Below are positions 1-6,536 of a DNA stretch of 10,368 nt, in pieces. The stretch is from an uncultured Bacteroidota bacterium (lineage in GTDB: Bacteria > Bacteroidota > Bacteroidia > Chitinophagales > Chitinophagaceae): NCBI GenBank assembly GCA_946887345.1, contig CAMPKR010000060.1, positions 1-10,368 of the forward strand, given 5' to 3'. Position 1 is the first letter of the stretch; every line of letters begins with the position of its first letter. Under the pieces are notes generated by a model, which ran no database searches, was not told where the DNA came from, and saw nothing but the letters and a program-made list of their open reading frames with translations. Made by a program: the position numbers and the translations under genes.

Positions 1-63
1 CCATATCACAGAAAGACTTTCGGGATCTGCAAGGAAATGGAACAGGAATTGGAATTTGAATAA
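1..63 (+). CDS. Possible C-terminal end of an unidentified plus-strand gene (partial)
   Basis: Reading from base 1 in frame 1 gives 20 codons and a TAA stop at 61-63. The tail is charged and helix-like (ending KEMEQELEFE), which resembles the C-terminus of a real protein. The low-complexity T-rich DNA starts right after the stop, as expected for the end of a gene. I do not recognise the family. The call is weak because the other two plus frames are also open over this short stretch, so coding cannot be shown from 63 bases. If real, it converges with the response regulator gene. Confidence 0.27.
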   Translation, partial: PYHRKTFGICKEMEQELEFE

Positions 64-111
64 TTTTTCCCCTTACCGCCATTTTCCCCGGGCTTTTATC
101 CTATCCAGCAG

Positions 112-167
112 TTTTTCAATTTTTGTTTAGCTTTTTTGAATTTTTTTAGACCTTTTTTGTAAAAAAA
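112..167. other. Helically phased T-tracts followed by an A-tract (predicted curved DNA)
   Basis: Five runs of T occur at 112-116, 120-124, 132-137, 141-147 and 153-158, then a run of seven A at 161-167. The T-tract centres (about 114, 122, 134.5, 144, 155.5) average 10.4 bases apart, close to one helical turn. Phased A/T-tracts are known to bend DNA. The tract lies in the noncoding spacer between a possible plus-strand gene end and the response regulator terminator. The curvature is predicted from spacing, not measured. Confidence 0.5.
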
Positions 168-176
168 TTATCCACA
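168..176 (+). promoter_or_regulatory. Perfect consensus DnaA box
   Basis: The 9-mer TTATCCACA is identical to the classical high-affinity DnaA-binding site. It directly abuts the A-tract that ends the phased-tract region. I found no second consensus copy nearby, and none of the surrounding genes is dnaA, dnaN or another usual origin neighbour. A full origin is therefore unlikely. It could be a lone DnaA-titration or regulatory site, or chance. Confidence 0.35.
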
Positions 177-216
177 AATAGGGAACAGGTATTCGCATTA
201 AATATTCAATACATAG

Positions 217-242
217 AAAAAATGCCGGTTATTTGCCGGCAT
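217..242 (-). terminator. Rho-independent terminator of the response regulator gene
   Basis: On the minus strand a perfect 7-bp stem (ATGCCGG paired with CCGGCAT, 222-228 and 236-242) with a 7-base loop is followed by six T residues (complement of 217-222). It starts 24 bases past the stop codon at 266. This is the canonical intrinsic terminator layout, and it ends the transcript from the promoter at 993-1021. Confidence 0.85.
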
Positions 243-265
243 CTCCCTAAAATTTTATGAATAAA

Positions 266-967
266 TTACTCCGGCACCACCAGCCTGAATCCGTTACCGT
301 GAATGTTCACGATTTCTACCGAGCTGTCTTCCTTTAGATATTTACGCAGCTTAGCGATATATACGTCCATGCTGCGGCCATTGAAGTAAGTGTCGCTACC
401 CCAGATGCGCTTTAGGGCGGCATCGCGTGGCAACAGGTCGTTCTTATATTCGCAAAGCATAAGCAGCAACTCATTTTCCTTAGGGGAAAGTGTCTGAGAC
501 TGACCATTCTGCTCTAACGTACGCAGCTTGCTATTGAAATGATAGGAACCAATGGTAAATTCAATCTGGGAATGCTGCTTTTCCTGGAGCTCCTGGTTGC
601 GTTTTAAAACTGCTTTTATCTTGAGCAACAATACTTCGCTGTCAAATGGCTTAGTGATATAATCATCAGCACCCAGTTTGTAGCCCGTGAGGATATCCTC
701 CTTCATGCTCTTTGCTGAGAGAAAGAAAAGCGGAACATCCGGATCTACATTGCGAATTTCTTCTGCCAGTGTGAAGCCATCCATATTAGGCATCATCACG
801 TCGAGCAGACAAATGTCAAATTTTTCTCTGCGGAAAGCAGCCAAACCTAAAATACCATCGCGCGCAAGCTCTACAACAAAATCGTTCAACTCAAGGTAAT
901 TCTTCAATACTTGTCCGAAGTTGGTATCATCTTCTACAAGCAATACTTTAAATTTTTCTTTTTCCAT
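266..967 (-). CDS. OmpR/PhoB-family two-component response regulator
   Basis: This 233-residue DNA-binding response regulator acts in the cytoplasm, where a partner histidine kinase would phosphorylate it. The receiver domain (about residues 6-123) has the acidic pair E12/D13, phospho-acceptor D56 in LLDVMMP, switch residue S84, and K106 in the ITKPF motif. All key residues are present, so it should be phosphorylatable. A short linker leads to a winged-helix Trans_reg_C domain (about 136-231) with the usual SPKENELL, GRSMDVYIAKLRKYL and GNGFRLV segments. Its length is normal for the family. The ATG at 965-967 sits 25 bases below a good promoter, and an intrinsic terminator follows, so it looks monocistronic. 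No histidine kinase is encoded here, so its signal and targets cannot be inferred. It resembles the RprY-type regulators common in Bacteroidota, but the exact orthologue is not assigned. Confidence 0.96.
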   Translation of the reverse strand: MEKEKFKVLLVEDDTNFGQVLKNYLELNDFVVELARDGILGLAAFRREKFDICLLDVMMPNMDGFTLAEEIRNVDPDVPLFFLSAKSMKEDILTGYKLGADDYITKPFDSEVLLLKIKAVLKRNQELQEKQHSQIEFTIGSYHFNSKLRTLEQNGQSQTLSPKENELLLMLCEYKNDLLPRDAALKRIWGSDTYFNGRSMDVYIAKLRKYLKEDSSVEIVNIHGNGFRLVVPE

Positions 968-992
968 ACTACGTGTGGTATATATATTATGC

Positions 993-1021
993 CAAATATA
1001 ATAACCTTATTCCGTAATCAA
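993..1021 (-). promoter_or_regulatory. Bacteroidota-type promoter for the response regulator
   Basis: On the minus strand the -7 element TATATTTG (complement of 993-1000) matches the phylum consensus TAnnTTTG exactly. A TTG -33 element (complement of 1019-1021) lies 18 bases upstream. The predicted start of transcription is near 986, giving a leader of roughly 20 bases before the ATG. The -33 element begins only nine bases past the stop codon of the PorP/SprF gene. Confidence 0.65.
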
Positions 1022-1029
1022 GAAATATT

Positions 1030-2058
1030 TTAAAAACGTGGACAGCCTAAGGTCTTGCGATTCACTGAGCTGGATGGATATACGCCCATATAGATCAATG
1101 AAAACTCCAGCGCACCTTTGGCATTATTATACGGAGCCAGCTTTGAAAGAGTGTGGTCATAATTCGCCATAAATTGGAGGTCGCGCCATGCCAAACCCAT
1201 TACACCAACCACTGCATCGCCGAGCCTATGATAGCCACCAAGTATCAGTTGGGTCGGACTTGACTTGCCGGGCTCGATATTGAAACGGAAAAGTGAACCA
1301 TAAATCAGTTCAAATGCATCCTTCTGATTGGCGTAATAAACGGAAGGATTGATAATCACATTCGAGCTGAGCTTAGCAACCAGGTCTATATTGGCAGTAG
1401 GACGAAGACCTACTTCATTAGTGCCGGTGCTGTAAAAAGTTTCTTTCGGTTGATTCACGTTTGCAGCTCCGCCACTAAACTTCAGGAAGATAACATCGGA
1501 GAAATAAGAATAGCTCAGCCCGGCCGCAACAGTTGCGTAGTTGGTTTTAATAATACCCCTGTTGGGCTCACCGCTGGGATTATTAACATTGAAAGTTTCA
1601 CCGTTCCACTGAAAATCGTAAGACAGCTTGTCGTAGTTGATGCTACGCTGTACATAGCCGCCGGAGGCTCCTAAAGAGATAATGCTATTATCGCCTGCCT
1701 GTAGGTGGTAAGCGAAAGAAAGATCGCCGCGGGTAAGGCCGAGCTGACCATCACCGGCTCTGTCTGTAAAAATTGCGGCTCCCAGCCCGAAACAATTGAA
1801 CTTTTCCTCGCTCTTTATCAACTGCATATCTGAGTAGAGTGAAAAAGTGCTATATGGAACCGGCACACTAGCCCACTGGCTTCTATAGTTGCTTCCTATC
1901 CTGTAATCATGCTCCGGCAACAAGGCAGTATTAGCCGGATTCATTAGTAGGGGCGCGTTATAATATTGAGAAAAGTGCATGCTCTGCGCGGAAACCAACA
2001 CAGGAAGTCCTGCAAAAGCGAATAGTAGGTATATGAGAGTCTTTTTCATGGGGATCAT
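1030..2058 (-). CDS. PorP/SprF family type IX secretion outer-membrane protein
   Basis: This 342-residue protein belongs to the PorP/SprF family, outer-membrane beta-barrel-like accessory factors of the Bacteroidota type IX secretion system. In gliding species SprF is needed for secretion of the adhesin SprB. A signal peptide is clear, with basic MKK, a hydrophobic core and likely cleavage after A24 (VSA/Q). The mature start FSQYYNAPLLMNPANTAL, then RSQWASVP, is the family hallmark. Alternating beta-strand-like segments follow, and the end reads GALEFSLIYMG...CPRF, a typical family C-terminus. The length is normal. The first ATG (2056-2058) overlaps the stop of the upstream gene as ATGA, so translation is probably coupled. 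A second in-frame ATG at 2047-2049 gives the equally plausible start MKKTLIYLL. The neighbour is a type B sorting-domain protein, so this copy probably serves that one substrate (inference). Confidence 0.93.
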   Translation of the reverse strand: MIPMKKTLIYLLFAFAGLPVLVSAQSMHFSQYYNAPLLMNPANTALLPEHDYRIGSNYRSQWASVPVPYSTFSLYSDMQLIKSEEKFNCFGLGAAIFTDRAGDGQLGLTRGDLSFAYHLQAGDNSIISLGASGGYVQRSINYDKLSYDFQWNGETFNVNNPSGEPNRGIIKTNYATVAAGLSYSYFSDVIFLKFSGGAANVNQPKETFYSTGTNEVGLRPTANIDLVAKLSSNVIINPSVYYANQKDAFELIYGSLFRFNIEPGKSSPTQLILGGYHRLGDAVVGVMGLAWRDLQFMANYDHTLSKLAPYNNAKGALEFSLIYMGVYPSSSVNRKTLGCPRF

Positions 2059-5000
2059 CTGATTAGAGTTATGTTTCCTTTGTCTTCGTATTTATTACCG
2101 TCTATAAAGGTGGCGTTGAGCACATATGCGTATGCATCCATTTCCTGCTCTTTGCCGCGCAATTTGCCATCCCAGCCCTGGCTGCGAAGCGAGCCATCCG
2201 TACCGTCTGTTTCCAGCGTGCTGGTTTCAAATACCAGTTCACCCCAGCGGTTGAATATCTTAAGGTTGAGCGAGGCAATGGCTGCACCTCGTACATATAA
2301 GAAATCGTTGACCCCGTCACCGTTAGGACTAAATGCCGTGGGAATATCAATAATCGGCTTGATATCCACAGAAACAGAGCGACAGTAAACATCAGGACAG
2401 CTAGTTGGGCCACCGCCGCTTGCGCCTTCTATAGGATTAGAAACCGTAAGGCAAATATTGTAAGTGCCCTTCTTCACATACATATGTGGAACAGGATCCT
2501 TATCAGTAGTGGAAGTATTGTCACCAAAATCCCAATGATATGTCGTACTACTAATAGTCCCAGTTGAGGTATTGATGAATGTCACCGGCTTGTTACGTTG
2601 GTGAGGATTAGGGGTAAAATCGAAACTTGCATCAGGCAGAGGAACTATCCTTATATTGACAATTGGTGAGGTGTCCGACTGATTGCACGTGACAGGGTTA
2701 CTTGCAATCACATAGGCGGTATACACGCCAGCTGAATCGAACTGGATGGTAGGATTTGTTGCAGAGCTGGTTGAACCGTCACTGAAAAACCACTGATATG
2801 TGGTTCCATTTATAGAAAGGTTCGGCATATTGACGACTCCCGCTCCAAGACACAGGGTGTCGCCTAAGGTTTCCGCTATAACCCGGGAATTGCTAAAATG
2901 TATAGGTAGACTTACGGAATCGAACGGATTACAGGCAGAGGTATCCAGCATTGTAAGTGTCACGATATAAGTACCTGTGTCAGGGAAAGAGTGCATCGGT
3001 GGATTAGGCCCCGTGTAAGTAGGACTGCCATCGCCAAAATTCCAGGTAAAGATCGTATAGAGTTGCGATCCGGGATTACCACTGAAAATAGAGTTATTTA
3101 CAAATGTTGCCGTGTAGGGGTCGCAAGTGTCAATTTTTGTAAAGGCGAAATCAGCAGTAATACCGCCGCTATCAACAGTAATTGTGATGTAGTCGGTATC
3201 AACTGTCTGGTTGCATGCATTAGCATTCTCGGCGGCCAACATGATTGTATAGGTGCCTGCAGTATTGTAAGTATGAGGAGGAGGTACTGCCCCGCTAAAA
3301 GGCGCACTACCGTCACCAAAGTCCCAAACAAAGTTTGCGGCATTTAGTGAGCTGTTTGTAAATGTCACCGCAAACGGCGCACAGCCAAAGGTGTCACCTA
3401 CTATTTCTGCATCTGCCTCTACAGGTAAGAAGTCAAAACGAATTTTCAGAGCAACAAGGTTACAATTAGTACTGGCATTAGTAGGACTCCAAACACCTGG
3501 AGTAGTAGGGAATGTAGTACCACCACAACCACCGCAGATAGCCTGATATACAACACCATTTCTGTCGAAGCGGCTGGTACCACCATCTACGTGCTCTCCG
3601 TTAGGATTGTTTTGCCCCTGGAAAGTGCCATAAAGTAGGTTGGTGATGTTCTTAGAAAAAACGATGAAGTAAAAATCGCTACCGTCTGTTGCAGATTGCG
3701 CTGCATCAGTAGTAATTGGCATACCCGTGCAATACCCGATGCTAGCCGGGAAGCTTGCATCTAGTCTTCCACCCCATCCCGATACATAAACATTTTCGCA
3801 TGTGTCTACCAGGAAGGCCACCGGCGAAATATTAGTAACATTTGGGTTGCCCGAACCGAAAACCGTAGAATAAACATTAGTGCTTAGCTGATCATCGAGC
3901 TTTATTACAAACTGAGAAGAATTAGGGTTAGAATAAATAACGTTGTTTATGGGGAACTGGCCACCCAGGGATTGTCCCATAGCATATACAGAACCTGCTG
4001 CGTCGGTTTGGATACCGTAACATTGATCGTAGTTTGCAGTGCCGATCGAAGTAGCTCTTATGAGCGGATAAGCTCCACTATTCTGAAATTTAGCAATAAA
4101 TCCATCGGCCGGACCACCTTGGTAGGATGGCCACAAAGTGCCACCACTAAAAGGGAAACCATTGCCTTGGGTACCTCCAGCTACGTAAAGGTTAGCCTGT
4201 GTTGGGTCTAACGCCAGCACGTAGGCTGCATCTTCCTGGGCACCGCCTAAATACGTGCTCCACATTAATGTTGTCAGGTCGGGGCTTAGCTTAAATACAA
4301 CAGCATCCTGGGTACCTGACAAATTGTTTTGTGTAGCGTTCATCGTCGGGAAACCGGAAGTGCGGCTTGAGGCAGCAACATATATGTTGCCCTGATTGTC
4401 GAGGATCACCTCGCTACGGGCATCGTCACCGTAATTGTATTTCAGCTGGCCTAGTGTGAAGGCAGGGGCAACGAAGTTCACACCGTCATCACCCGGACCT
4501 CCCATAAAAGTAGATCCGAGTAATCCTGTCGCACCGGCATTCAGCTTGGTAACCACAATGTCTCCCGCACCGTTATGACTGTTATCATACGCATTGCCGC
4601 TGACAGGATAGTTTGCAGAATAACTTCTTCCCGCAATTACCAGGTTGTCATTCTGATCAACATACATACTATGCGGCGTTTCATTGTCGCTACCACCTAT
4701 ATAGGTGCCGTAGATACGATTAACGCCATCCGGTGAGAACTTTATGATACCCATATCGCAAGGATAAAGTGTACCTGATGAGCTGGTTCCCCCGCCGAAC
4801 GTAACCTGGAAAGCTCCTGCAATTGTGGGAAAGCCCAGTCCACTTACCAGCCCGCCCGCATAAAAGTTACCAGCGGCATCATAAGTAGCGGTAAAGCCGA
4901 AATTATCCGCTGCAGAACCCGTAAACGTTGCAAAAACCACTGTGGGGTCTATCACCAGGGGTAGCGACCTGTCGTAGTCTTTCGGGAAGCTATACATCAC

Positions 5001-5669
5001 CGTGCTCTTCTTCACCTTGTACTCACAGGCTATTTCTCTCTTTACTCCATTTACAATCTGGTAAGCATATGGCCTTTTTTCAATGGCATTACCGAGAGAA
5101 GTGCCGATAACCAAGTCCCCGTCCTTCACACTTAGCTTTTCAGCCCCATCAAAAGTCATTTGAATCATGTAGGGATTCGCACCGGCGGCAACAGTAAATT
5201 CATACTTCATGCTGCCATATTCGGATGCTATGTGCATGTCGATGCCGTCGTATAAACCGCGGTAATCTACTGATGTTGTGGGATGTATGCCTGTCTTCCA
5301 ACGGGCAGGATCGCTTCCTAAAAAGTAATTGTAATAGGTCTCTAGTTCGTCACTATGAGAAACAGCTGCACGGTTGGCACCGTCAAACTTCACCTTATAT
5401 GCGTGAAAGAAAAGAGTAGTTTCTTCCTTTAGCCTGCCATGATGAAAAGCTTCAAGTTTCCCTGCATTGTCGCCTTTACCAACCACATAAGTAAACCCGT
5501 ACTGTTGCAAAAAAATATCCCCTGTAGCAGTATTGGATCTGTATATGAAGTCGCCGTCCCATTGACCCTTATTTTGGACAAACTCCACCCCTGAATTATT
5601 TGTAGGATGTGCCCAGGCCGATAGAGACAGGAAAAAGGCACTAAAAAGTGAAAAGTAATTTTTGATCAT
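2055..5669 (-). CDS. Large T9SS-secreted SBBP/PKD protein with gliding-motility (type B) C-terminal domain
   Basis: This 1204-residue protein is exported by Sec and then predicted to leave through the type IX system. A signal peptide ends near A20 (SAWA/H). Residues about 28-242 form the domain that often precedes SBBP repeats (FVQNKGQW, later PLVIDPTVVFATF). Seven SBBP-like repeats follow, starting near 247, 321, 386, 471, 540, 601 and 680, with motifs such as STYLGG and NLYVAG; this number fits a seven-bladed beta-propeller. The last repeat carries CGGCGG (712-717). Four PKD-type domains follow (about 752-832, 838-925, 930-1008, 1013-1103); WDFGDG-like cores are at 782, 876 and 1046, while the third has the variant FFSDGS. 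Residues about 1109-1204 match the gliding motility-associated domain (TAFSPNGDGVND, FNRWGELVFE, GWDGK, AYVLNATFIDG, KGNITLIR), a T9SS sorting signal. It is probably a cell-surface or secreted adhesin-like protein; its ligand is unknown. The downstream PorP/SprF gene overlaps it by 4 bases. The ATG (5667-5669) directly begins the signal peptide. Confidence 0.94.
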   Translation of the reverse strand: MIKNYFSLFSAFFLSLSAWAHPTNNSGVEFVQNKGQWDGDFIYRSNTATGDIFLQQYGFTYVVGKGDNAGKLEAFHHGRLKEETTLFFHAYKVKFDGANRAAVSHSDELETYYNYFLGSDPARWKTGIHPTTSVDYRGLYDGIDMHIASEYGSMKYEFTVAAGANPYMIQMTFDGAEKLSVKDGDLVIGTSLGNAIEKRPYAYQIVNGVKREIACEYKVKKSTVMYSFPKDYDRSLPLVIDPTVVFATFTGSAADNFGFTATYDAAGNFYAGGLVSGLGFPTIAGAFQVTFGGGTSSSGTLYPCDMGIIKFSPDGVNRIYGTYIGGSDNETPHSMYVDQNDNLVIAGRSYSANYPVSGNAYDNSHNGAGDIVVTKLNAGATGLLGSTFMGGPGDDGVNFVAPAFTLGQLKYNYGDDARSEVILDNQGNIYVAASSRTSGFPTMNATQNNLSGTQDAVVFKLSPDLTTLMWSTYLGGAQEDAAYVLALDPTQANLYVAGGTQGNGFPFSGGTLWPSYQGGPADGFIAKFQNSGAYPLIRATSIGTANYDQCYGIQTDAAGSVYAMGQSLGGQFPINNVIYSNPNSSQFVIKLDDQLSTNVYSTVFGSGNPNVTNISPVAFLVDTCENVYVSGWGGRLDASFPASIGYCTGMPITTDAAQSATDGSDFYFIVFSKNITNLLYGTFQGQNNPNGEHVDGGTSRFDRNGVVYQAICGGCGGTTFPTTPGVWSPTNASTNCNLVALKIRFDFLPVEADAEIVGDTFGCAPFAVTFTNSSLNAANFVWDFGDGSAPFSGAVPPPHTYNTAGTYTIMLAAENANACNQTVDTDYITITVDSGGITADFAFTKIDTCDPYTATFVNNSIFSGNPGSQLYTIFTWNFGDGSPTYTGPNPPMHSFPDTGTYIVTLTMLDTSACNPFDSVSLPIHFSNSRVIAETLGDTLCLGAGVVNMPNLSINGTTYQWFFSDGSTSSATNPTIQFDSAGVYTAYVIASNPVTCNQSDTSPIVNIRIVPLPDASFDFTPNPHQRNKPVTFINTSTGTISSTTYHWDFGDNTSTTDKDPVPHMYVKKGTYNICLTVSNPIEGASGGGPTSCPDVYCRSVSVDIKPIIDIPTAFSPNGDGVNDFLYVRGAAIASLNLKIFNRWGELVFETSTLETDGTDGSLRSQGWDGKLRGKEQEMDAYAYVLNATFIDGNKYEDKGNITLIR

Positions 5670-5713
5670 GATCCAGGAATTTCGGGCAGTATGAAGCGCA
5701 TACTACCCCACTA

Positions 5714-5745
5714 TAAATTTAGCACAAATAAGTATACTTAACAAA
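5714..5745 (-). promoter_or_regulatory. Candidate promoter of the T9SS substrate-PorP operon
   Basis: On the minus strand a TTTG -33 element (complement of 5742-5745) is separated by 20 bases from TAAATTTA (5714-5721), which matches TAnnTTTG at all but the last fixed base. The predicted leader before the ATG at 5669 is about 38 bases. The -7 octamer is itself a palindrome, so its direction rests on the -33 element and the gene position. Confidence 0.45.
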
Positions 5746-5806
5746 ATATTTGCATCCGCCATATCTCTTTAAAGATCAAGCTATTATGAGGAGTTATTTC
5801 TGTCAA

Positions 5807-5821
5807 TTAACCATAGGTTAA
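5807..5821. repeat. Operator-like palindrome TTAACC-ATA-GGTTAA
   Basis: These are two perfect 6-base inverted arms around a 3-base spacer. The size and symmetry suit a dimeric regulator, and the site lies about 60 bases upstream of the -33 element of the T9SS operon promoter. Its role as a regulator site is inferred from symmetry and position only. Confidence 0.35.
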
Positions 5822-5915
5822 ATGGCCTCAAAACTACTTTAGCAGAAAGAGGGATAGACGACAATATAGAAGACAGGTAAAAAACGCGAAACGAAAGGGG
5901 AGAAAAGGTCACTGA

Positions 5916-5932
5916 AGCTTAAATTTTAAGCT
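5916..5932. repeat. AT-rich palindrome AGCTTAAA-T-TTTAAGCT
   Basis: Perfect 8-base arms flank a single base, 31 bases past the stop codon of the YkuK-like gene. As RNA it would form a weak AU-rich hairpin and overlaps the small GCAA-loop hairpin at 5931-5942. It could aid 3'-end formation for the YkuK-like transcript, or be a protein-binding site. There is no T-run, so it is not called a terminator. Confidence 0.35.
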
Positions 5933-5962
5933 CCTTGCGGAGAAAAAGTTTAGTGGCGGCCT

Positions 5963-6436
5963 TTAGCTGATCACTTTATCAGCGCAACAGGTACTGGCAA
6001 ATGCTTCCGGCTTCGCCTTAAAGGCAAAACCCATTCCCAGGATGTATCCCATGGCTTCGCGAAGAGCCTCGTTGGATTTAAACTGGGGATTAGTGTTGAT
6101 GTCGGCGTGAACTTCCATATCAACGTCGTAACGGTTAAAAAGATCACAGAGCTCATAGGCTATCTCAATCGACCGTGCAACTTCAAGCAACATGCGCTCT
6201 TTTATCGTAAAGGGTTGCCTGGTTTTTTCGTTGCAGATATACATGAAGCCGCCATGTTTTTCTCTGAGGAAAACGATAACGGTCGCAAACTCGGTTTCAT
6301 CGCCTCTTACCTGCGAATCGGTACCTATGCAGACTTTCAGCTTGTACCCTCCCTCTATTTGCTTAATTATCGTCTCCTCTACTGCTGTTTTTACCGGCTT
6401 TGCCAGCGGTTGCCCGCTAAATGTTCGCCATAACAT
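5963..6436 (-). CDS. YkuK/DUF458-family RNase H-like protein
   Basis: This 157-residue cytoplasmic protein belongs to the family named after Bacillus YkuK (DUF458), predicted to have a ribonuclease H-like fold. The substrate is not established. Family signatures are WRTFSGQPL at the N-terminus, CIGTDSQ with D40, a central helix with E85 and E91, EVHADINTNPQFKSN with D112, then GYILGMGFAFKAKPEAFAS and ADK with D153. These acidic residues are candidates for the metal-binding active site (inference from RNase H-like chemistry). The length fits a whole family member. I start at the ATG 6434-6436; a TTG at 6440-6442 is in frame two codons earlier but adds only two residues, and the ATG suits the predicted promoter better. 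The gene has its own promoter 22 bases upstream and appears monocistronic. It may take part in nucleic-acid processing, but no neighbour supports a specific pathway. Confidence 0.88.
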   Translation of the reverse strand: MLWRTFSGQPLAKPVKTAVEETIIKQIEGGYKLKVCIGTDSQVRGDETEFATVIVFLREKHGGFMYICNEKTRQPFTIKERMLLEVARSIEIAYELCDLFNRYDVDMEVHADINTNPQFKSNEALREAMGYILGMGFAFKAKPEAFASTCCADKVIS

Positions 6437-6458
6437 ATGCAATAGAATTTGAGTTTAC

Positions 6459-6487
6459 TAAAGATAGTCATATTAATGTTATGCAAA
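6459..6487 (-). promoter_or_regulatory. Candidate promoter of the YkuK-like gene
   Basis: On the minus strand TTTG (complement of 6484-6487) is followed after 17 bases by TATCTTTA (complement of 6459-6466), one mismatch from TAnnTTTG. The expected transcript starts near 6452, leaving a leader of about 16 bases before the ATG at 6436. It sits in the 100-base gap after the TolB-like gene and suggests separate expression. Confidence 0.5.
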
Positions 6488-6536
6488 GATCAGGCCGATA
6501 TTAAGCTCATATGAAATACACATGTTATGAACATTG

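Larger units (their letters stand above)
5746..5962. other. Gene-free spacer between the YkuK-like gene and the T9SS operon promoter
   Basis: I see no credible open reading frame, tRNA or other RNA gene in these 217 bases; the longest ATG reading frame I traced (from 5786) has 11 codons. It holds two palindromes, listed separately, and a small hairpin with a 4-bp stem and a GCAA tetraloop on the minus strand (5931-5942). None has a T-run typical of a strong intrinsic terminator, so where the YkuK-like transcript ends is unclear. Confidence 0.6.

Noticed and set aside
1..265. Replication origin
   Set aside because: Only one DnaA box is seen and none of the usual origin-flanking genes are present, so AT-richness alone does not support an origin.
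5931..5942. CTCC-TTGC-GGAG hairpin as a terminator of the YkuK-like gene
   Set aside because: The stem is only 4 bp and no T-run follows on the minus strand.
6107..6433. A 108-codon plus-strand open frame
   Set aside because: It is antisense to the YkuK-like gene, which has conserved motifs and a promoter. The plus-strand product has no recognisable feature.
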